Shown: piece after piece, positions 1-11,956 of the stretch | Layout of the letters: each line of letters opens with the position of its first letter | Position numbering within the stretch: position 1 is the first letter of the stretch | From: Diplosphaera chodatii | Taxonomy: Eukaryota > Chlorophyta > Trebouxiophyceae > Prasiolales > Stichococcaceae | Direction: 5' to 3' | Length of the DNA: 64,000 bases | Assembly (NCBI GenBank): GCA_032358165.1 | Contig: JAALGY010000012.1 | Coordinates: 620,001 to 684,000, forward strand | Notes under the pieces: generated by a model | Told to the model about the DNA's origin: nothing | What the model saw: the letters and a program-made list of their open reading frames with translations, nothing else | Databases searched by the model: none | Position numbers and translations under genes: made by a program

Positions 1-397
1 AAATGGCGTCACCAAGATGACAGCAACGCAGTGCGCCGGGCGACCAAGATTCGATCTCAGTAAGCGCCTGGATAGCGTTGTTTTGCAGAGCTTGCAGCAA
101 GCCCTGCCACTGTGCAGGCTAGCAATCCAGGTCGAGTGGCTTCATGCAACACTGTGTGTAGTGTCGCTGACTGCAAGATGCCGTGCACAAGGTGAAGGCA
201 TGTGCGAGTGCAGCACAACAGCAGCTCGCTGTTTTGGCGATTCCTGTTGCAATGAGCTGTTGCAGCTTGCAGGATGTGGATCTGAAAGCATGCTGACGTC
301 ACCATGATCATTTGCTGCATTGGTGCATTCAGATCCCGGACGTCGCGTCACATTCTAACACACATGTATGTGACGCTTGCGGTACCATTCTTGTCAA
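1..397. other. Upstream region of Z-ISO, no gene seen
   Basis: Only short overlapping reading frames are present and none resembles a known family. The stretch probably holds the promoter and 5' leader of the Z-ISO gene, and could hold the edge of a gene outside the window. CTGCAG- and GCATGC-type words are frequent, as in the introns of the window. Confidence 0.4.
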
Positions 398-2385
398 ATG
401 CTTGAGGGAGTTATGCTGCAGCACGGCAGCATGCACCTCGAGAAGGCACCATGCAGGACAGGCGTAGCAACAGGTTTACTGACGGCCAGGCGCCCAGCAC
501 ATGCATGCAGTGGACTGCAGCTTGCATCGCTTTCAGCCAGCAGTCATCGCAGACCGCACGTACCAGTGCATCAGGCATGCGTGTCCAGGCACTCCAGCCG
601 TAGCATGTGCAGATGTGCCGGCACAGACAACCAGCAGCCTGGCGACAACCTGCCGGAACCCATTGCGGAGCTCGTCCGGGCCGTCGGCGAGGATGCGGGA
701 CTCTTCCGGTTGCAGGATCAGAGCATTTCCGCCTGGGGCGTGTTCACCATGCTGCTGGTCGGCGTGCTGGGCGCCCTGTATGCAGTAAGCAGCAGTGCAC
801 CATCATGCATGCGCATGTGCACTTGTGTGCACTGCCGCTGTTGTTCGGGCATGACAATCTACGCAACCTACCCACAAGGCCTGGGCCGATGTCTAGTTGC
901 ATCCACATGCAGGTGTGGATCTCGCCGGAGGGCGGCCTGGCGTCAGACTATGTTCATGCAGTGCAGAACTTGACGGCAAACCCCGAGGTAGTGATCGTGG
1001 CCCTTCTTGCCATCTTCGCCGTCTTTCACAGTGGCCTCGCGTACCTTCGGCCTAAAGGTGGGGTGCCACCTGCGGCCTGGAGTCGGGGTGCTGTCACATG
1101 GGCTAATGTATCTCCATGTTGCTCCATGCTGCTTCACACGAAGCATGCATGTTCATCCGCAACTCAACACACCTAAGATTGCGAATGACAACGAGCAGCG
1201 GAGGAGATAATTGGACCACGGGCTTTTCGGGTGATATTTGCGCTGGTCAGCCTGCCGCTGGCAGTGGTCGCGGTGGTGTACTTCATCAACCACCGGTGCA
1301 CTCTTTGGGATTTTATGGGAATGTCATCGTGCACTTGATCTGCGCCGCACGCAAAGATAGCAGTGTGCAGTTAGATGTTTTATGATTATGAGTTCCTGTC
1401 TTCTCGTTCGCCCCTCAGGTACAGTGGGACGCCGCTGTGGAATGTGCGTGGGCAGCCACTGGTGCACGAGCTGGTGTGGGGTCTGAGCTTCGTGTCCTTC
1501 TTCTTCCTGTACCCCTCCACCTTCAACCTTCTGGAGGTATGGTGCATTGCCTGTGCAATCAGCTGGCTGTGAAGAGTGTGCACTGCCATTTGCATCGTCC
1601 TGCCCCGCAATTGCCACCATGCTGGCAGCTGGAAGCGGGCCATGTCGGACGTAGCGACCATCGACAAGTGTCCCAACATTCCCCACACTTGAAGAAGTAT
1701 GCGTTGTGAACCATGCCAGGTTGCGGCAGTCGACGAACCAAAGCTGCACCTATGGGACACAGGCGTCATCCGCATCACTCGCCACCCGCAGGTGATGTGC
1801 TGGGGCACAGCAGGGGCCTGATGTGATGATGCATCCAGTGGCGACAATAAAGCGCTCTAGTGCAGTAGATAAAGTTTTGCCATGAACACCTGGCAGCCTG
1901 AGCACAGTATGAGTTTTGCATTTCCTCTCACAGGCCTTCGGCCAGCTGATATGGTGCGCTGCCCATGTGCTATGGATCGGCAGCAGCTTCATGGTGACGA
2001 CATCACTGGCCCTCATGGCACACCACGCCTTTGGCTGCTGGCATGGCGACTACCGCCTGCGCCGCAAATGGGGGGAGGTGCTCCTCGTATCTGTCGGCAC
2101 CATGCACTCTGACCGCTGCACAGGCGAAGATCTGCTTGCCATTGGCGAGCAAGTCAGATGGACCCCAGCTGAGTAACGTTCAATGTTCCGCAGGACTTTG
2201 AGGAGGTCAAGGGGCGTACCAGCATCGTGCCCTTCCAGGCGATTTGGGAGGGCCGTCAGAAGCTGCCATCAACTTACTGGAGGGAGTACCTGCGGCTACC
2301 ATACTTTGTCATCACTGCGTTCACAATCGGCACCTACTGGGCGCACCCGCTCATGCAGCGGGCCAGCTACTGGCTTGGGTGGTGA
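398..2385 (+). CDS. Z-ISO: 15-cis-zeta-carotene isomerase, chloroplastic (Z-ISO)
   Basis: Z-ISO isomerises the 15-cis bond of 9,15,9'-tri-cis-zeta-carotene in plastid carotenoid synthesis and is a heme-containing NnrU-family membrane protein. Seven exons join in phase: 398-784, 913-1057, 1199-1295, 1419-1536, 1720-1791, 1934-2077 and 2194-2385, giving 384 residues. The first about 65 residues are Ser/Arg/Ala-rich and fit a transit peptide. Family motifs follow in order: [11 protein letters not shown] (a His that could be a heme ligand), [65 protein letters not shown], and a C-terminal [13 protein letters not shown]. The start is the first in-frame ATG; a further 5' exon is not excluded. The gene converges on the CLPTM1 homologue. 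All introns are GT-AG, with donors such as GTAAGC, GTGCAC and GTATGG. Confidence 0.93.
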
Positions 2386-2524
2386 TCCCGGTTTAGCTGT
2401 TGTGTGGTGTTGTGCTTTACTATCTACAGGCTGGCAGCTTACGCTCTGCAGTGACCTGTGAAGCAGCTGTAGGCTTTGGTTGGTGTGGCCAGACTCTGTA
2501 GTCCACCACGACCAGAAAGCTGCT

Positions 2525-2529
2525 TTACA
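2525..2529 (-). terminator. Candidate TGTAA polyadenylation signal of the CLPTM1 gene
   Basis: On the minus strand TGTAA, the usual chlorophyte polyadenylation element, occurs 187 bases after the CLPTM1 stop. A pentamer is common by chance, so this is position-based inference. Confidence 0.3.
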
Positions 2530-2715
2530 GGGGCAGACCGCACACATACAACCAAGACAGTGATGTACAATCCTACTGAAACACGCCAGACAGCCTGAAG
2601 AAACGTTGTGCACCCCTGCTCACGTGTGCCTGACACTGCTTCATGCTTTTCGTGTTGCATCTGCTACCACGATGTGCTGCGCCCTGTTCTGCTGGTCATG
2701 GCCTTTGCTACCACC

Positions 2716-5700
2716 TCAGCGTCCCTTCTTGCTGGCGCCATTGCCGGGTGACGTGCTGACAGCCGCTGCCTTATCCACACCGCCTCCCTGGGTGCTGCCA
2801 CCATTGCCGCCGGCCGTTTGCCGCCGCTGCCGCAGCTGCAGAGCGTCTGCGTCCTGGCCCAAGTCCTCGAAGTCGTCTGCACGTCACCAGAGAACAAGAC
2901 ATGCTCGGTGTACTACTACCACACACGTTCGCCCTCTTACCTACATTTGTGCGGCTGCTGTCTCGTCGTCACATCTAAGATGACAACGAAGGCGTGCATG
3001 GCTGACCAACTTGCAGGTGCAGGATGTTGACCTATGCGTGTGGATGCCATGATGAGACGTGTCACACTGGATAGTACGTTTTGCAGAGTTTTGCACCTGA
3101 AGACTCTGATCTCGGCGGCGCCGTGACTGCTGCATCTTGAGGCGCCTGCAGTTGCTGCGGCTCCGCAGCTGCATCCTCTGTCTGCTCTGTGTATCTGCAC
3201 AGCAATCACAAAGGCAGTTGATGCTGTGCAAGAACGTCATATTGACATGGTGTGGAGATCCACAGGAAGCGTGCTCTGGAATCAGCAGATGTACATGACC
3301 GGCAGGCACGTGCCAGCCTACAACATGCAGTGTGCACCCGAACTCGTTGGCACGCTTCTTGTCCACTGGGTAGATCCATCTCTGATAAAGGTACACGAGG
3401 AACACTGCGCAGTACAGGCCAGCGTCGGCATGAAGTCAGCATCGGTGGGCATGATTCGGCATCTGAAAGCAGCATTCCCTATGTATAGCCAACAGCGGGT
3501 CAGTCAGCGCACCTAGGTCGTCACGGAAGACGCTGAGCCGATGCAATGTTGGCATCTTGATCACAAATGCAAAAAGGTCATCGATGATCGTGTTCAGGAA
3601 CCTGCGCTTGTCACCATACACTGTCGTCAGAAACTGTGTGTTTCCCTTGACACAGCCCCAGGACAGCCACAGACAAACGAGTGACCTTGCACACGAGTCG
3701 TGTAGCACGACAAGCACCACTTACTTATAGGACATCTGCCGCCACGGCAGGTGCGCCACGCTCTTCAGCCGGTAGTTCAGATACAACTGTGTACACAAAG
3801 CATTGCAGTGAGCGCGACAACAGATTAAGTCCGAACGACAGTATTTACGCTGCTGCTTGCAGCAATACGAGGTGTGCGGGAGCCCTGCTGCCTGCCTCAC
3901 CTGAGGGCACATGAGAATGAAGCCGAACAGGTACACACTGCAAGCAAGTGCACAAGCACATCGTCAGCCACACACTGCTGGCATTTGACATGTGCCCTGG
4001 GTATGCACAGCCAAACTCTCATGTGGCAAACTGAGCTACCTGCCGACTGCTGTGTTGAGCACCCAAGAGTACCAGCTCTTGTGCGGCTTGTACACCAGCG
4101 AGTATATGGCATAGCAGAATATCTGCAAGGCCACCATGTTTCTGGTTACACAAACTGCAGCAATTTTGGCCTAAGCCTAAGCCCTTGGTGTGCGGTGCCA
4201 TGACAAATGCTTTGAGAGTGGGTGCATGGATGCACAGCCCATGAGGACGTGGTAGCAAATCTGGCATGGACCTCGCGGACACTCACCAGCGGGTACAGCA
4301 CATAGGACAGGTAGCGCATGGCCTGCGCGTCATATTCCTGCGTGCGCGACTCCTGGTACGAGTCCCTGTTCTTGAAGCGCAGGCGGGGCAGTGGCCCAGA
4401 CCGGTCGAGTGTCACATCCATTGCCTTCGTGATCTGCACAGAAACACCAAATGCGAAATGCCTGTGAGCTAGCATGTGCAGCTTTGGACCCATGGTAGCT
4501 GCACACTCGTGATGTGTGAGCCTGATCAACGACACATGGCAGGTATAGCACCTGAGAATATGCATGGCATGTGCATGGTCCATGAGACCATGCACAAGTT
4601 TGCAGCATACCTTCCAAAACTCGATCAGTATGCCGACGAAAGTGCTAGCCAAGATGACGAAACTCGTGTCATTGTCCAGCAGGTAAAGGAAGATAACGAT
4701 CTGTGACCAATCACACAAGGCACTGCTTGATGCCACCCCAATGAATCTAGCAGCAGCAGATGGTGAGCAACATGGTTGGTGGCCACAGCCGCAAATGATG
4801 ACCATGGAATACCTGGCAAAAGCAGTTGATGAAGATAGTCTGCAAGCACAGAAAATTTGTGCATGGTCAGCGCACAGAGTCTAACCATGCTGAACCTTTC
4901 CATGTTGCATCTAGGTACCACCACATATGTTGTGTCAGATATGCGCACATGGGCAATAGGATGTGCACCTTGATGGACAGCCCCTCCACATTCTGCTTGT
5001 TCTTCCAGAACCCAATGTCATTCTTGAAGGCAAGCATGTCGAACACCTGCAACGTGTGTACAATCCGGCAATTGACATTCCCAATACATGCTGCTGTCCA
5101 TGTCCAGGATTCAATCAACCACTCGCGCTTGACGACACCAACCACCTGCATGCACCTCGAAAGGCTGGAGGTCCAGACGCCATCAGGTGCAAGGTACTTA
5201 CCGAGTGCAGCAGGCTGACGCACATGGTGAGGCCCAAAAACACTGGGTTCCCCTCCAGCAGCACCCGCTTGAACTCGTCGGTGTCGCCCTCTGCCATGGC
5301 CCCCATGGATTTCTGCATGACAGCATGAAAAGATATATCACTAACCCTGTGCCTCCTGGTCTCTTCCGTCGTTCCCCTGGTGCGGTGCAGGGTTGCACAT
5401 GGTTGCAGCACATCCGGATGCATCTGGCCTAAAGGATAGTGGTGGTGTGGGCATGTTCGTGCCCATCAGACGGCAGTCCAGACATCCACCTGCATGCTGA
5501 AGGACTGCTCCATCTGCAGGTACATCAGCCACTTCCAGGAGCCGACGCTGTTGAGGTTCAGCTGCAGCTGGAGCTCCGACACCGTGTCGTTGACGGGTAC
5601 CATGTAGTCGCGCAGGGTCCAGAAGTCATTGAAGAACACCGTGGGCAGGTACGTCCGTGTGCTGTTGTCCAGGTGTATCCATGGTTGTTGCTGCAAGTCA

Positions 5701-7173
5701 GCAGGTGCGGCATGCGTGATCTGCCGTGCTCCACATGATACAGCAAGTACGTACAGATGCAGTCTCAACACACACAACTGGAACGTGTGAGATGCCCCCA
5801 GGTGCCCTGTGTAACCAGGTCTGGTGACATTGGGATGAGCAGGGGTCGTGAGGGATGCACCCCACCTGCGGCAGGATCTGTTGGGGTGTCAGTATGGACT
5901 GGTCGTCCACGAGGGAGATGGTCAGGTTGGGCTTGATGTACGAGATGACTTCACGGGGTGCCGCCGCAGCCGCCCGCTGCTCTGCCTGCAGCACGAACAT
6001 GGAGCAGCATGTAGTGAAAGCTTGCATATCAGGGTCCTATCCTGTATGGGACGTTGGCATCCCTCGAGGCAATGCATGCAAGAGCCATGAGCGTGCCTGT
6101 GTGGTCTCTTGGCCCTCTTCGTTCTTGCCGGACAGGAGGTTGACACCCTCCACCACTTTGGGTGCTGGCAGATACTCATTCACGCCTGCAATACATAACT
6201 CGCCAATAGCACCGCCAGTGGAGGCTGCAGCTGACCTGATGGCTCTGACTTACTAGGTCTTGATCTTGCTAATTGAATGAGACAACAGCTGCAGAGCTGC
6301 AGCGTCAGGAGCGCCATCGACAAGGCGTTCGTGATCTGTGCCATCAGCATGCAGACGACACCGACAGAAGGGTTAGAGACGCACGCCAGCTGCGGACCCA
6401 CTGCAGGGTGCGCGGTGAGCCGAGCAGATCTGCCTCGGTCTTCTCCAGGACCGTGGCCTCGAACACAGCATGCATATATAGCGTGCCGTTATTCTGCACC
6501 GCCTGCATTCAGATTCATCGCCCATGCAATCCCACGAGTCAACCGGTTCGCCTTGAACTTCATGCAGGGCACTGCGGTCGTGCATGCACCAGTGCAGCCT
6601 TGGCTCTGTATGCTGCTCAGATGCCGATAGCTTTTGCAGATGACAGTCAACGATGTACCAGCTGACAACCTGTTCAATGATTGTTGACCTAACAATTGCA
6701 CCTTTGACGGCTGGTATGTGATGGTGTGGGAGCGCTCAGCAGGCAGCGGGAGCGAAAAGTCCGTTTGCTGCCATACTGGGGCCGTGGACACAGCGTCCAG
6801 GTCGTCCACGGCCATCGACGGCTGTTCGGTGAGGAAGACGCGCATGGACATGGGGTCACCGCGGGCGACACGGGGATGGAACGCCATTCCTGGCGGCGGC
6901 GCCTGCTTACCGCCGCCGAACAGGTTCTTCAGCAGCATGAACACCAGGAACCCTGCAAGACACATCTTGTTCGAGGAGCTGTTGGTTTCCTATGCCTGCG
7001 TGCAGCCCTGCGGTTTCAGCGCGCCGGGCGGAGCACGATGCAGAAGAACCGGTTGAGTGTGAATGTTTATCCGTTATGAAGCTCAGCTACATACCTCTAA
7101 ATGCCGATCCCATCCAGTTGCCGCGTCCCTGCTGCGCCTGCGCACCCTGCGCAGGTGCTACTTCACCTGGCAT
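2716..7173 (-). CDS. CLPTM1: CLPTM1-family transmembrane protein
   Basis: The family (cleft lip and palate transmembrane protein 1) consists of multi-pass membrane proteins of the ER/secretory system with poorly known function. Eighteen exons join in phase to 635 residues: 7173-7095, 6952-6702, 6502-6385, 6185-6097, 5985-5866, 5690-5490, 5312-5202, 5046-4969, 4839-4813, 4700-4611, 4433-4287, 4122-4040, 3937-3901, 3786-3725, 3601-3513, 3404-3338, 3194-3097 and 2876-2716. Diagnostic motifs match the plant homologue: NNGTLYMHAVF, NLTISLVDD, FLYLLDNDTS, NYRLKSVAHLPWRQMSYK, IIDDLFAFVIKMPTLHRLS and YLYQRWIYPVDKKRANEFG. The tail is a soluble Gly/Ala/Gln-rich region ending SKKGR. The ATG at 7173 begins MPGEVAPAQ, with no alternative close by. 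Exon 9 is only 27 bases, and the intron after exon 4 uses a GC donor. It lies head-to-tail behind the SLC35F6-like gene. Confidence 0.93.
5986..6096 (-). other. GC-AG intron in CLPTM1
   Basis: Between exons 4 and 5 the junction reads CAG|GCACGC ... TGCAG|GCAGAG. No GT lies within reach that keeps frame and phase: the first GT downstream (AACGTCCC) gives the wrong phase. The protein runs on correctly from EEGQETTQ to AEQRAAAAAP. Confidence 0.8.
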
Positions 7174-7749
7174 GCTTTCCAAATGCAATGTTCACAACAC
7201 CACGACCTGGCAAGCGCGTGCGAATCCACCCAGCTCGTTCCTGCTGATTACCGCATGAGTGCAATCGCTGACTGTCACTACTGTGCGGCAAAGTGTATCT
7301 GTGACTATGGGAAGCTGGGGCTTCTGGGTCTTGGCGAACGTCGTCGGTGAAAGGGCTCGAGTCTCCAGTGCAACAGGGCACACATCTGCAGTCCTGGAGC
7401 ATGTAAATGTATTTGCCTGTCCCTGCAGTCGTGGATAGGAGGTTGGCCAGCGAAAAAGGTCGTGGGCCATCATGCAGTAGGTGTGTGGAGACTGAGCTTG
7501 ACCTCGAGCTCTCAGCCTCTTGGACAGAGCGGGCGAAGGCTGTGCGGCAGTACTGCATCGGACAAGAGCAGGCCACTGGCCTCTGCGTGACCATTTCTGG
7601 TTCCTGTTACTACTTGGAATCATAAATACGTAGGACACGAACCTCAAGTGCGGCACCAGAGCGGCATAGGTCACTTTGACTCAACTAGAACCTGCTTAGC
7701 AGATGTGCTTGACGGTCGACACTTGTGTCCAACCTCCATGCACTCAGCC

Positions 7750-10700
7750 TCAGACATCACCGACATGGGCCGCCTGATATGAGCCCACAAATGACCTCGG
7801 TACTGAGCCCACGTAGCTTCCGCGAAACGTGTTGATGTTCATCGTGCTCTGCACATGGTACACAACAGCATATTCACTCAGATATTTTGACATTTGCAAA
7901 AGCGCCCTGCAAGCAATGTCTGCAGGCACCCGCAAAAGCAGCTGCGGCCCATCGCTGGGCCTTACCACAAAAACGGCACGGGGTGCACCCGTGCACATGT
8001 AACACATGCAGAACTCCCACCTTCATCGAGGACGGCGTGAAAGCTATGGGTCGGCTGGCGCCCGGCGCCGACCAACCAATGCTGACGCTGCGCGTCGGAC
8101 CGCTGCCGATCATCCGTGTTCCAGACGCTGCAGGTGGCGTGCCTGGCGCCTCTGCTGCATGGCACGCAGCAAAGGTTCCATAGGCAGCACCATGGAAGCA
8201 CACAGCTCCGAGAGCGGAACTTTTCTCGGCAACATTCAGATGATACATGTACGTATGTCAGATGTCCGTATTGCAGAGGCAAGTGGGTCACACAGGGGCT
8301 CGGACCTTCATGCAGCATGTGCACTGCTCGATTGAATAGGGATTGCATAGGGATGCTGTCCTGGGACACAGCTTGCACGTGGTTGCGTGGGGATAAGTGC
8401 AAAGTCGGGCATCCAAGCGCAGCACGCACCAGCAGGCTGCCCAGCCTCGGCTGCCATCTCCGCCACAATCTCCTTCTCCTCCACCTCATCCCCCCGCCCA
8501 TAGATGAGCGTGCCGCACACCAGTATGCAGAATCTGCGGCAAACTGAACAGAGGGATCGGCCGACAAGCGAGCATATGGCATTGGCAGAGCACGAGACCT
8601 CTCATTGCAGCAGCAGAGTGTGTGAGTGCCCTGTGCACCGAAGTGGGGTGCACAAAATCGTCAGCTGCTGGGCACCTTCAGCGGCAAAAAGATAGGAGGT
8701 ACATGCCTACCCCACAGCCTGGATCAGGGAGAAGCGAGACCACGACTCGCCCAGCTTGCCGAAGCCCAGCGGGGTGTAGAACAGCAGCAGGTCCACCTGA
8801 CCCACAAACCACAAGCTCCTGATGTATGCCCATACTCTGATGGTGCTTATCAGATTGCTATGAGCATGTTCCCAGGCAATCGAGGCCAGGAATGACGCTG
8901 ACACGTGCGGCGCAATCGACCCACCAGCCACACGAACAGCGTTCTCGTGGTCTCCAGCACAGTGCGGAACACCGCACCCAGATGTCCTGCAGGGTTCAGC
9001 AATATACCGCACCTTCCACCAGCCGAATGTGAACAGCATACTTCAAAAGGGACCTTGAAGACGGTCAGCAACAGACAGTCAACACACAATGTAGGCATGC
9101 CCTGGTCACCCAACTTGGGCATTTGAGACACAAAGGTGCATGAGAATTGCAAACTCACCGGTGACACACATCCCAGATACATTGTACATCAGCAGCGCCA
9201 GCATGTCCACCAGCAGCACTGTTGCGATGACACGGCTGTGTGTGATCATCTGCAGTTGCACCAACACTGTGGCAACAGGTCGACATGTGGCGCACGCTGA
9301 AGCCTTGCTCCTCAGCGGCATATTGTGCGCCCCACAGCGCAGGCTCAAAGCCCTACCAACAGTGATACTGCAGAGGCCGAATGCGACACACAACGCACAT
9401 GCCAGGTGTCAAGGCTACTCTCGTGGATGCCACTGCCCTCTGCGCCTGGCAGGTGCTGCACCACAGGGAAGAACGCCTTTAGGGAAGAACGCCTTTGTTT
9501 GCTTGCCCTGCCAAACCCTGACAGAACAGCAGGGCCAAGCGCAGGATACCCAACACAGCTGTGCCCGACGCTACTGACAGCATGTGATGTGTACCTGCAC
9601 CACGGGGAGCATGACCAGGAACATGGCCAGGCTGCCCCACAGACCCTCAAAGCCCACAATTTTGAGCGCCGAAATGTCCATGCTGCTGAGGAAAAAGTCC
9701 TCGAAGGTGATCTGTGCCGCTTGCACGGCCTGCGACAGGCAGCAGTCGCAAATCGACGCTCTCAACTCACTGCAAAAGTAGTTGAAGTCCCGGGCAGTGC
9801 CTGGAAGTGCCTAGGAATTGCACACATGACTGCGATGGTAGTGATTGCCATCATGCATGACTGCCTGCATGGAGCCCAGGGTAAGGTACAGTAGTAAGAC
9901 GAGCACCTGCGATAGGATGATGAGGGCCATGCCGCCCAGCATCTGCCACTGCGACACGGGGTGCGTCGCAGAGCCCTCGCCCCCCAGAAGGCTCGCCGCG
10001 CCCACGCAGCAGATGCCTGCCTGTAGGTTTGTGGGGTGCAAGACACACTGATAGGAGGCATGTTGCAGCGGACGAAGAATCAATATACAAAGCTGTCGTT
10101 GCCTGCGAGGGGGCCTCTTGCAGCCATCAGCAGTGAACAGGGCTTACCACGCAGCAGGCAATGCCGCCAAAGTGGTACTTGTTAAGTGTGCGGTGCAGGA
10201 ACACCACAGAAAAGAGCGCAGCAAACAGCATCTCTGCGCCGCGCATCATCTGGTACACCGAGGCCGTGACGGACAGCAGCCCAATGTTCATGAGCACCTG
10301 TTTGCAGGGACGCAAACCCATCGCTGTGTAAAGAAAATATGTTAAGCTCTTGTCGTACGCCGCAACAAGTGACGCGCCAGGGAACATCCACGCAACAGAA
10401 ACGAGGGTTCGTTGCATGCTGTGCACCGTAGCGACGAGGTCGAATGCTGTGGGAATTGCCAGCAGCATGGTCTCCCTGGCCTCCGAATGGTTCCTTTCCC
10501 CAGCCGCCTTGTTCTGCGTGAAGCAGCACTGATCTGACCAGAGTGCGAAAGCATGCAACTGCATCCCTCGGCGGGAATGAAGACTGCACTGGCAGAAGCG
10601 TTGGGCCGACAGCGGGCCTGCATAAGCTGCCTGGGGCGCCTCACCACATCCTCGCCGAGCAGTGGCTCATCGATGCGTCCCGCACGCCGCAGCTTCTTGG

Positions 10701-11156
10701 CCTTATATTGCTGCCAATAGGCTAGCGGTAGGCACAGGCTCATACCCAGGAACATGACCTACGGCGGGGTTGCCAATCACTTGTGCAGCAATGTCCATGC
10801 GCAAGGTCACAAAGCACAGCAGAGCCACACGTGCATGATGCTGGAAACCCACGCTGGTCATGGCCCATGGCTTTTGAAACAGCTGGTGTTGCCCTTTCCG
10901 TGTTGTGCCGTCCAGTTCATACACTGCGGCACGGGCACCAATGTAGGGCATGGTTGAACAACATGCATTAGGCTGAAGTTTATGCCGGCAAAAGTATTAC
11001 GCACTAACCTGTTCCGACCTGGATCCGACACGCATGCTGCCGCACATGAACCGCCGTGTTCGAACGCATGATCTCACCTGCCTTGGCCGCTAAGCTTGTC
11101 AATGTACCAAATGTGATGAGCCCCACCACCGCAAGAGATGCGTTCATATCCGGCAT
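7750..11156 (-). CDS. SLC35F6: SLC35F6-like membrane transporter (drug/metabolite transporter superfamily)
   Basis: This is a ten-helix EamA/DMT-type transporter of the SLC35F6 group (lysosomal/mitochondrial membrane in animals, substrate unclear). Exons: 11156-11078, 10923-10853, 10758-10645, 10513-10427, 10297-10148, 10020-9907, 9729-9595, 9455-9399, 9249-9159, 8986-8925, 8796-8711, 8533-8430, 8154-8021 and probably 7773-7750 (435 residues). Motifs: VVGLITFGTLTSLAAKA in helix 1, SVYQMMRGAEMLFAALFSVV, ALKIVGFEGLWGSLAMFLV, FRTVLETTRTLFVWL and CILVCGTLIYGRGDE at the end of the membrane part, then a soluble tail GPTRSVSIGW...ASRPIAFTPSSMK. The ATG at 11156 opens MPDMNASLAVVG. The last 24-base exon is the least certain; without it the frame reads on to a stop at 7874. 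Confidence 0.88.
9465..9496. repeat. Perfect 2 x 16-base tandem duplication
   Basis: AGGGAAGAACGCCTTT occurs twice without a gap. It lies in the SLC35F6 intron directly before the exon starting at 9455. Read on the gene strand each copy contains CGTTCTTCCCT, so the duplication doubles the pyrimidine-rich stretch ahead of the acceptor. Confidence 0.9.
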
Positions 11157-11956
11157 GATGGCCCGACCGCTGCTTGAGGCGATGTAACTGAGCAACCACC
11201 GTGCCTTCTCGTAGACGTCAGCGAAGCAGTCTGCAGGCCAGTGATTGACATCAGTCCACAGGCACTGTGCTGAACCTGCCACTTGGTGTGCCGCCAGAGT
11301 GGTAACGATCAGAACGTGCCGATCCACTCACCTACATACGCGATCCAGATCGAACACGCCGAACGCGGGAACGTGGGCATCAACGCAGCGTGCACTTCTT
11401 CAATGCATCAGTGGTGACACATGAACCCTGATCTGTCACGTGGTGATGACCTGCCTGCTGTGCAACTGCAAGATAACATGCCCCCGATGACTACTGACAC
11501 ACCCGAGGCTCACTTTGCCGGCGCACATGCGTTTGCAAGCGTGCATGCACTGAGCGATACACGAATAATGTGCGAATCCTATGCCGTATTTACAATTGGG
11601 TGGCACTCCTCAGATGTCTGAACGCTGTGTACACAGCACCGTCAAGAACACGTCGCATGATGGCTGTCATACACATGTATGACACCAGCCACTGACGCAC
11701 AAAACTGACTTCAACACCAAATGCTGCAATGGGATCACCGTCAAGCAAGTAGTCCGCCGTAGCTAATATGAAGCGAGCACACCCAGTGCCCATCAACCTC
11801 ATGCTGTCGGCCAAACCCGCCCCTGTTCCCTAGTTGCTGTGGATCACGCACCCTCGCCTGTGCCATATCTGATACATGCCTGAAGTCTGAAGCCTACAAT
11901 CCGATTCTTGTGCAACAAAATAACGCCCCCGAGCTGTTGCACACCCCCCGCTCCTG
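11157..11956. other. Gap between SLC35F6-like and AP2 genes
   Basis: Both flanking genes are on the minus strand, so the gap should hold the AP2 3' untranslated region and the SLC35F6 promoter and leader. A minus-strand frame at 11590-11814 (74 residues, with MADSMRLMG near its start) is open but matches no family I know and is not supported by splice context. A minus-strand frame also stays open from the SLC35F6 start up to 11327. Confidence 0.35.

Noticed and set aside
377..397. Longer start for Z-ISO at 377
   Set aside because: The codon there is TTG; the first in-frame ATG is at 398.
4146..4805. Minus-strand frame of 219 codons as one exon
   Set aside because: It reads through two CLPTM1 introns by chance; the family alignment and GT-AG borders split it into exons 4700-4611 and 4433-4287.
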